In this document: in pieces, positions 59,788 through 64,000 of the stretch
Layout of the letters: each line of letters starts with the position of its first letter
Numbering within the stretch: position 1 is the stretch's first letter
Origin: DATCJA01 sp963814955
GTDB lineage: Bacteria; Acidobacteriota; Vicinamibacteria; Vicinamibacterales; UBA2999
Direction of reading: 5' to 3'
Assembly: GCA_963814955.1 (NCBI GenBank)
Contig: CAWFEX010000003.1
Coordinates: 1 to 64,000, forward strand
DNA length: 64,000 bases
Notes under the pieces: model-generated
What the model was told of the DNA's origin: nothing
Seen by the model: the letters and a program-made list of their open reading frames with translations, nothing else
The model's database searches: none
Translations under genes and position numbers: made by a program

Positions 59788-61478
59788 CGAAGACGGACGT
59801 CGTCATCGTGGGTCTCGGCGCGGTTGGCGGCGTGGCGGTGCTTCCACTGACGCAGGCTGGACTTCGCGTGGTTGGTCTGGAGGCCGGTACCTGGCTGACT
59901 CCCGAAGACTTCGCGCCCGACGAGCTGCGGAACAACGTTCGCGGCTGGCCTCAGGCGGTGCAGAAAGCCAATCGTGAAGTACCGACGCACCGGCCGAACG
60001 CTTCGGCGCCGTATTCGCCGCGGCCGGCGATTCATCCGATGATGAACGCGGTTGGCGGGACGACCCTCCATTACTGGGCGCAGAGCTGGCGGCTCAATCC
60101 GTGGGATTTCAAGGTCGTCAGCGACACGACCCGGCGTTACGGCGGCTCGCGAATCCCTCGCGGCTCGACGGTGGAGGATTGGCCCTTCGGCCTCGAGGAG
60201 CTCGAGCCGTATTACGACCGCGTCGAATACGAGCTCGGCGTATCCGGCAAGGCCGGGAACCTGAATGGCAGAATCGACTCGCGCGGCAACATCTTCGAAG
60301 GTTCGAGGAAACGCGAGTATCCGATGCCTCCGTTGAGGAGCACAGGGTTCACCGAGCTGATGAGTGACGCCGCGCGGAAGCTGGGGTGGCATCCCTTTCC
60401 CGGACCCGCCGCTATCAACTCACGGACATATCAGAACCGCGCGGCGTGCGCGTTTCACGGATACTGCAACCGTGGCGGCTGCCACATCAGGGCGAAGGGA
60501 TCGACAGCGGTAACCACCATTCCGAAGGCCCAGGAGACCGGACGTCTCGATGTGGTCACGCAGGCGACGATCACGACAATCGAAGTTGACAACGAGGGGC
60601 GCGTGAGCGGCGTCAACTATGTCAAAGAGGGCACGGAGTATTTCCAGCCGGCCGATGTGGTGCTGCTCGCGGCGTATGTCTACGAGAATGTCCGTCTCCT
60701 GCTTCTGTCGACGTCCAGGGCATATCCGAACGGGTTGTCGAACAACCATGGGCAGGTGGGCCAGCATTACTTCAGCCACAATACGACTGCCGCCGTCACG
60801 GCTCTGTTTCCGCGCGACCTGAACAACTGGTATGGCCTTCCGGCCCAGGGCGTCGCCGTCGACAACTGGGCCGACGACAACTTCGACCACTCCGGCCTCG
60901 ACTTCATTGGCGGGGGAAATCTCTGGGTGTATTCCGACAGGCGGCCGATCGCGGCGGCCGGCATGACGACGTTTGGAAGAGCGCCGCTGTGGGGCTCGGC
61001 CTGGAAGGCGTTCGTCAAGCAGAACGCCGACCGCTGGAACACCGCTTACCTTCAGAAGACGACGCTTCCTTACGAGGACAACTATCTGGACCTGGATCCG
61101 ACGATCAAGGATCCGCTTGGTTTCCCTGTGTGCCGGATCACGGCCGACTTCAAGGACAACGAGCGGAAAGTGGCGGCGTTCATCCAGGACAAGATGGTGG
61201 AGTGGTTCGTGGCGGCAGGCGCGGTGGCGACTGAGAAGGGCCAAATTGGCACGATGGGCCCCACGACGCATGTGTACGGCGGTACACGCATGGGCGACAA
61301 CCCCGACACGAATGTCGTGAATCGATGGGGTTTCTCTCATGAGACTCCGAATCTGGGGATTCTGGGGGCCTCGGTCATGGGGACGAGCGGTGCGCACAAC
61401 CCGACGCTCACGGCACAGGCACTGGCGTGGCGCACGGCGGATCACCTGGCGAAGAACTGGAAGACGATCGCGTCCTAG
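59772..61478 (+). CDS. GMC-family flavoprotein dehydrogenase (large subunit)
   Basis: A 568-residue FAD enzyme. The FAD-binding motif VIVGLGAVGG lies at about 11-20, NAVGGTTLHYWAQSWR is a GMC signature, and THVYGGTRMGDNPDTNVV plus GTSGAHNPTLTAQALAWRTADHL form the C-terminal active-site region with a His as the probable base. A Cys-rich segment, CAFHGYCNRGGCH, resembles the Cys motif of membrane-bound gluconate-type dehydrogenases and may hold an iron-sulfur cluster. It lacks its own signal peptide and would be exported with the Tat-signal small subunit. It probably oxidises a sugar acid, polyol or similar alcohol; the substrate is unknown. Confidence 0.9.
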   Translation: MAIALTKTDVVIVGLGAVGGVAVLPLTQAGLRVVGLEAGTWLTPEDFAPDELRNNVRGWPQAVQKANREVPTHRPNASAPYSPRPAIHPMMNAVGGTTLHYWAQSWRLNPWDFKVVSDTTRRYGGSRIPRGSTVEDWPFGLEELEPYYDRVEYELGVSGKAGNLNGRIDSRGNIFEGSRKREYPMPPLRSTGFTELMSDAARKLGWHPFPGPAAINSRTYQNRAACAFHGYCNRGGCHIRAKGSTAVTTIPKAQETGRLDVVTQATITTIEVDNEGRVSGVNYVKEGTEYFQPADVVLLAAYVYENVRLLLLSTSRAYPNGLSNNHGQVGQHYFSHNTTAAVTALFPRDLNNWYGLPAQGVAVDNWADDNFDHSGLDFIGGGNLWVYSDRRPIAAAGMTTFGRAPLWGSAWKAFVKQNADRWNTAYLQKTTLPYEDNYLDLDPTIKDPLGFPVCRITADFKDNERKVAAFIQDKMVEWFVAAGAVATEKGQIGTMGPTTHVYGGTRMGDNPDTNVVNRWGFSHETPNLGILGASVMGTSGAHNPTLTAQALAWRTADHLAKNWKTIAS

Positions 61479-61495
61479 AGAACGTATTTCGTCGC

Positions 61496-62248
61496 ATGAG
61501 CCCTCCGGCGCTCCTTCTCGAGGATGTTTCCCGGCACTTCGGCGGCCTGAAGGCGGTTGACAACGTCAGCCTGACGGTCGCGCCAGGTGCGCGCCACGCG
61601 CTGATCGGCCCGAACGGCGCCGGCAAAACGACGCTGTTCAATCTGATTAGCGGCGAGCTGACCGTCACGACCGGTCGAGTAATGCTGTTCGGTACGGACG
61701 TTTCGAATCTGCCCCCGCATCAACGGGCCGCGCTCGGGCTGGCGCGAACGTTCCAGATTACAAAGCTCTTTCCCGGGCTCACGGTCTTTGAAAACATGCT
61801 CCTGGCGTGCGAGGCGCTCGATCGCCGGAAGCTCTCGATGCACCGCGCCGTGTCGTCCTACTCGGATTTGGGACAGCGAGCGAACGAGCTCATCGAGCGC
61901 TTTGCGCTCTCGGCCCTCAGTAGTGAAACAGCCGCGAACCTGTCCTACGGCGACCAGCGCAAGCTCGAGGTCGCCTTGTCGATGGCCGGCCGTCCGCGTC
62001 TGCTCCTGCTGGACGAGCCAATGGCCGGCCTCTCGGCGGGCGAGAGCAGAACGATGCACGCGCTGCTCGACCAGCTGGATCCCGCTATTGCCGTCCTGCT
62101 CATCGAACACGACATGGACGTGGCGTTTGCATTTGCCGAGCGCATCACCGTGCTGCATCAGGGGCGGGTGCTCACGGAAGGGCACAAGGACGAAGTGAGC
62201 GCGAACGGCACGGTGCAGCAGATCTACCTTGGCACGACAATCGACTAA
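61496..62248 (+). CDS. branched-chain-type ABC transporter ATPase 1 (LivG-like)
   Basis: A 250-residue ATPase starting at ATG 61496. Walker A is GPNGAGKTT (38-46), the signature is LSYGDQRKLEVA, Walker B is LLLLDEPMAGL, and the switch His is in LIEHDMDV. FQITKLFPGLTVFENML is typical of LivG. It powers import together with the next gene. It follows the GMC gene by 17 bp. Confidence 0.94.
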   Translation: MSPPALLLEDVSRHFGGLKAVDNVSLTVAPGARHALIGPNGAGKTTLFNLISGELTVTTGRVMLFGTDVSNLPPHQRAALGLARTFQITKLFPGLTVFENMLLACEALDRRKLSMHRAVSSYSDLGQRANELIERFALSALSSETAANLSYGDQRKLEVALSMAGRPRLLLLDEPMAGLSAGESRTMHALLDQLDPAIAVLLIEHDMDVAFAFAERITVLHQGRVLTEGHKDEVSANGTVQQIYLGTTID

Positions 62249-63009
62249 TGCTGGACGTCCACGACGTACACACCTACTACGGCGAGAGCCACGTGCTGCA
62301 GGGCGTCACGCTCAGCGCTCAGAAAGGCACCGTGACGGCCGTGCTGGGCCGGAACGGAGTGGGCAAGACGACCTTGTGCCGTTCGCTGGTTGGTCTCACG
62401 CCAGCGCGATCGGGTCGCATTGTCGTGAACGGGACCGATATCACTCGTCTTCCGCCGCACCGGATCCATCAGCTTGGAGTCAGTCTGGTTCCGCAGGGGC
62501 GCAGGATCTTTTCATCCTTGTCGGTGCGGGAGAACCTTCAGATTGCGCAGGCACGAACGGCGCGGACGATGGCGTCAGGAGGCGCGGGGTCTTCCACGGC
62601 GCACGATTGGAACCTTGATCGGGTCTTCTCGGTGTTTCCGCGGCTCGCCGACCGCCGTGATAATCGCGGTAATGAGCTCAGTGGCGGCGAGCAGCAGATG
62701 CTCGCCATTGCCCGCGCGCTCGTCGCCATGCCGCTGCTCCTGATCATGGACGAGCCGACCGAGGGGCTGGCGCCCGTGATCGTCGCCGAGGTTGCATCGG
62801 TCATCCGCCGCCTGAAGGAGGAGGGGGCCTCGATTCTACTGGCCGAGCAGAACTCCGCGTTTGCAATAAAGGTAGCCGATTACGTTCATGTCATGAGCAA
62901 GGGACATGTCGTTCACTCCACTGATCCCGTTACGCTGTGGAACAATGAGGAAATCAAGACGCAATTTCTGGGAGTTCCACCCGCGCTTCGGACCCGGCGC
63001 GATTTGTGA
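62248..63009 (+). CDS. branched-chain-type ABC transporter ATPase 2 (LivF-like)
   Basis: A 253-residue ATPase. Its ATG (62248-62250) shares one base with the previous stop codon. Walker A is GRNGVGKTT (34-42), the signature LSGGEQQMLAIARAL, Walker B LLIMDEPTEGLAP, and the switch is LAEQN with Gln-Asn as usual in LivF. It pairs with the LivG-like protein. The short insert ARTMASGGAGSSTAHDW in the helical domain is longer than usual. Confidence 0.94.
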   Translation: MLDVHDVHTYYGESHVLQGVTLSAQKGTVTAVLGRNGVGKTTLCRSLVGLTPARSGRIVVNGTDITRLPPHRIHQLGVSLVPQGRRIFSSLSVRENLQIAQARTARTMASGGAGSSTAHDWNLDRVFSVFPRLADRRDNRGNELSGGEQQMLAIARALVAMPLLLIMDEPTEGLAPVIVAEVASVIRRLKEEGASILLAEQNSAFAIKVADYVHVMSKGHVVHSTDPVTLWNNEEIKTQFLGVPPALRTRRDL

Positions 63010-63726
63010 ATGCGTTCCTGCGTGCTGAAAGTCGATTTTCATATTCACACTGCGGACGATCCAATTGATCGGATCCCGTATTCCACCAGGCAACTAATCG
63101 ATCGCGCTGCGGCGCTGGAATTCGATGCGCTGGCCATTACGCTTCATGATCGGCAGCTGGATGTCCGTCCGTTCGAAGCCTACGCCGCCGAGCGCGGCCT
63201 GCTCCTGATTCCAGGGATCGAACGCACGGTCGAAGGCTGTCATGTGCTCCTGATCAATTTTCAGAAGGACGAGGTCGAAAGCGTGCGAACGTTCGACGAT
63301 GTGCGGCGGCTCAAGGAGCGGAGCGCCGGACTGGTGATCGCGCCGCATCCATATTTCCCAGGGCCGCACAGCCTCTTCGGTGCGCTGACGCGGCATGCCG
63401 AAATCTTCGACGCAATCGAACGCAACGCGATGTACACGGCCTCGCTGGACTTCAATCGCCGCGCGGAGCGCTGGGCGCGTGCGCACGACAAGCCGATGGT
63501 GGGGAATGGCGACGTACATCGATTCGAGCAGCTCGGGCTCACCTACTCACTCGTCGATGCCGACCGCAGTCCTGCCGCGATCTGTGCCGCCGTTGCCGCG
63601 GGGCGGTTGCGCGTTGTCACCCGTCCTCTGACGTGGGTGACGGCCACGCGGGTCGTCGCCGGCATCTTCGCCTCGGCGCTGGTCCTCGGTCCGCGCTCGC
63701 CGGAACCCGCGGGAGCGACCGTGTAA
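63010..63726 (+). CDS. PHP-domain metal-dependent hydrolase
   Basis: A 238-residue PHP-family protein. Metal-binding residues are likely in DFHIHTADDP (H11, H13), APHPYFPGPH and GNGDVHRF, the usual spacing of the family. Such proteins are phosphoesterases. A hydrophobic C-terminal segment (VVAGIFASALVLGP) may anchor it in the membrane. It starts immediately after the LivF stop codon, so it belongs to the operon; why a transporter operon needs a phosphoesterase is not clear. Confidence 0.85.
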   Translation: MRSCVLKVDFHIHTADDPIDRIPYSTRQLIDRAAALEFDALAITLHDRQLDVRPFEAYAAERGLLLIPGIERTVEGCHVLLINFQKDEVESVRTFDDVRRLKERSAGLVIAPHPYFPGPHSLFGALTRHAEIFDAIERNAMYTASLDFNRRAERWARAHDKPMVGNGDVHRFEQLGLTYSLVDADRSPAAICAAVAAGRLRVVTRPLTWVTATRVVAGIFASALVLGPRSPEPAGATV

Positions 63727-63730
63727 ACTA

Positions 63731-63755
63731 GGCGGGTCTGTCAGCCAGACCCGCC
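63731..63755. repeat. perfect hairpin before the threonine dehydratase gene
   Basis: GGCGGGTCTG and CAGACCCGCC form a 10-bp stem around TCAGC. It ends 2 bp before the next ATG. It lacks a T tract, so it fits the palindromic-repeat set better than an intrinsic terminator. Confidence 0.75.
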
Positions 63756-63757
63756 TC

Positions 63758-64000
63758 ATGCTCAATCAGCTTCTCCACGACATTCTCAAGAGCCGCGTGT
63801 ACGACGTGGCGCGCGAGACACCTCTCGACGCGGCCCCCCGTCTGTCGCGGAGGGTGTCGAACGAGGTGCTCTTCAAGCGCGAAGATCTGCAGCCCGTATT
63901 CAGCTTCAAACTTCGGGGCGCGTACAACAAGATCGCGCACCTGTGCGAGCGGGAGTGGGCACGTGGCATCACCACGGCAAGTGCCGGCAACCATTCTCAG
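63758..64000 (+). CDS. ilvA: threonine ammonia-lyase (5' part, cut by the window end)
   Basis: The first 81 codons of a fold-type II PLP enzyme. VYDVARETPLDAAPRLSRRV is followed by VLFKREDLQPVFSFKLRGAYNKI, where K51 in SFKLRGA is the PLP lysine, and the fragment ends with TASAGNHSQ, the start of the phosphate-binding loop. It deaminates threonine to 2-oxobutyrate, as the biosynthetic (IlvA) or catabolic (TdcB) form; the C-terminal regulatory domain that would decide is outside the window. A hairpin sits directly before its ATG. Confidence 0.9.
   Translation, partial: MLNQLLHDILKSRVYDVARETPLDAAPRLSRRVSNEVLFKREDLQPVFSFKLRGAYNKIAHLCEREWARGITTASAGNHSQ

Overview
The window looks like a GC-rich chromosomal segment of an acidobacterium, most likely from the Vicinamibacteria (subgroup 6) side. 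The basis is a VWFA-related protein of the acidobacterial TIGR03436 type, five Oar-like outer-membrane receptors with N-terminal carboxypeptidase-regulatory domains, a DUF4159 protein, secreted PQQ/NHL beta-propeller proteins, and dense palindromic intergenic repeats. This placement is inferred from gene content, since no phylogenetic marker is present.

Layout. (1) 1-4.5 kb is a selenocysteine locus: selA, tRNA-Sec (selC, anticodon UCA) and, after a nonsense-interrupted porin-like gene, a peroxiredoxin-like selenoprotein whose in-frame UGA lies in a UxxC motif followed by a SECIS-like hairpin. (2) 4.6-10.2 kb carries secreted redox proteins: a cytochrome c beta-propeller, a cupredoxin-CcdA-like membrane fusion and a cytochrome/PQQ alcohol dehydrogenase. 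(3) 10.5-16.6 kb holds two paralogous Oar-like receptors, the second badly frameshifted, closed by a clear intrinsic terminator. (4) 16.7-27.2 kb has a tandem cupin, a DUF4159 protein, a TRAP substrate-binding protein, two NHL-propeller paralogues around a metallo-hydrolase, a VWFA protein and a DUF1330 protein. (5) 27.7-32.3 kb is an integron cassette array without a visible integrase. It has five attC sites with paired arms and extrahelical bases, and cassette genes all on the minus strand. (6) 32.7-43.6 kb holds a homocitrate/isopropylmalate-synthase-like gene, a fused molybdenum hydroxylase broken by a 67-bp REP pair, a decayed receptor whose 3' end is joined to a truncated FAD subunit, and a molybdenum hydroxylase set in the order FAD - FeS - Mo(large) - Mo(medium). 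(7) 43.7-51.3 kb has two more frameshifted receptors and an LVIVD-type lipoprotein. (8) 51.6-64 kb is intact: an M24 peptidase, a D-2-hydroxyacid dehydrogenase, a zinc alcohol dehydrogenase, a GlcG-like protein, and a tight operon encoding a branched-chain-type ABC importer with a GMC oxidoreductase and its small subunit in the middle, then a PHP protein and the start of a threonine dehydratase.

How the genes fit together. selA and selC make Sec-tRNA for the redoxin. The organism must also make selenophosphate (selD is not in the window), which could feed the labile-selenium type of molybdenum hydroxylase. The ABC/GMC operon looks like uptake plus oxidation of one small organic substrate that I cannot name. 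The noncoding layer is unusually rich: palindromes led by GTAG (REP-like, single or in inverted pairs) and separate low-complexity inverted repeats occur in many gene gaps and sometimes inside genes.

Caution. Many frameshifts between 3 and 51 kb are single-base changes, several in homopolymers, so sequencing error cannot be separated from real decay here. The 51.6-64 kb part shows none.
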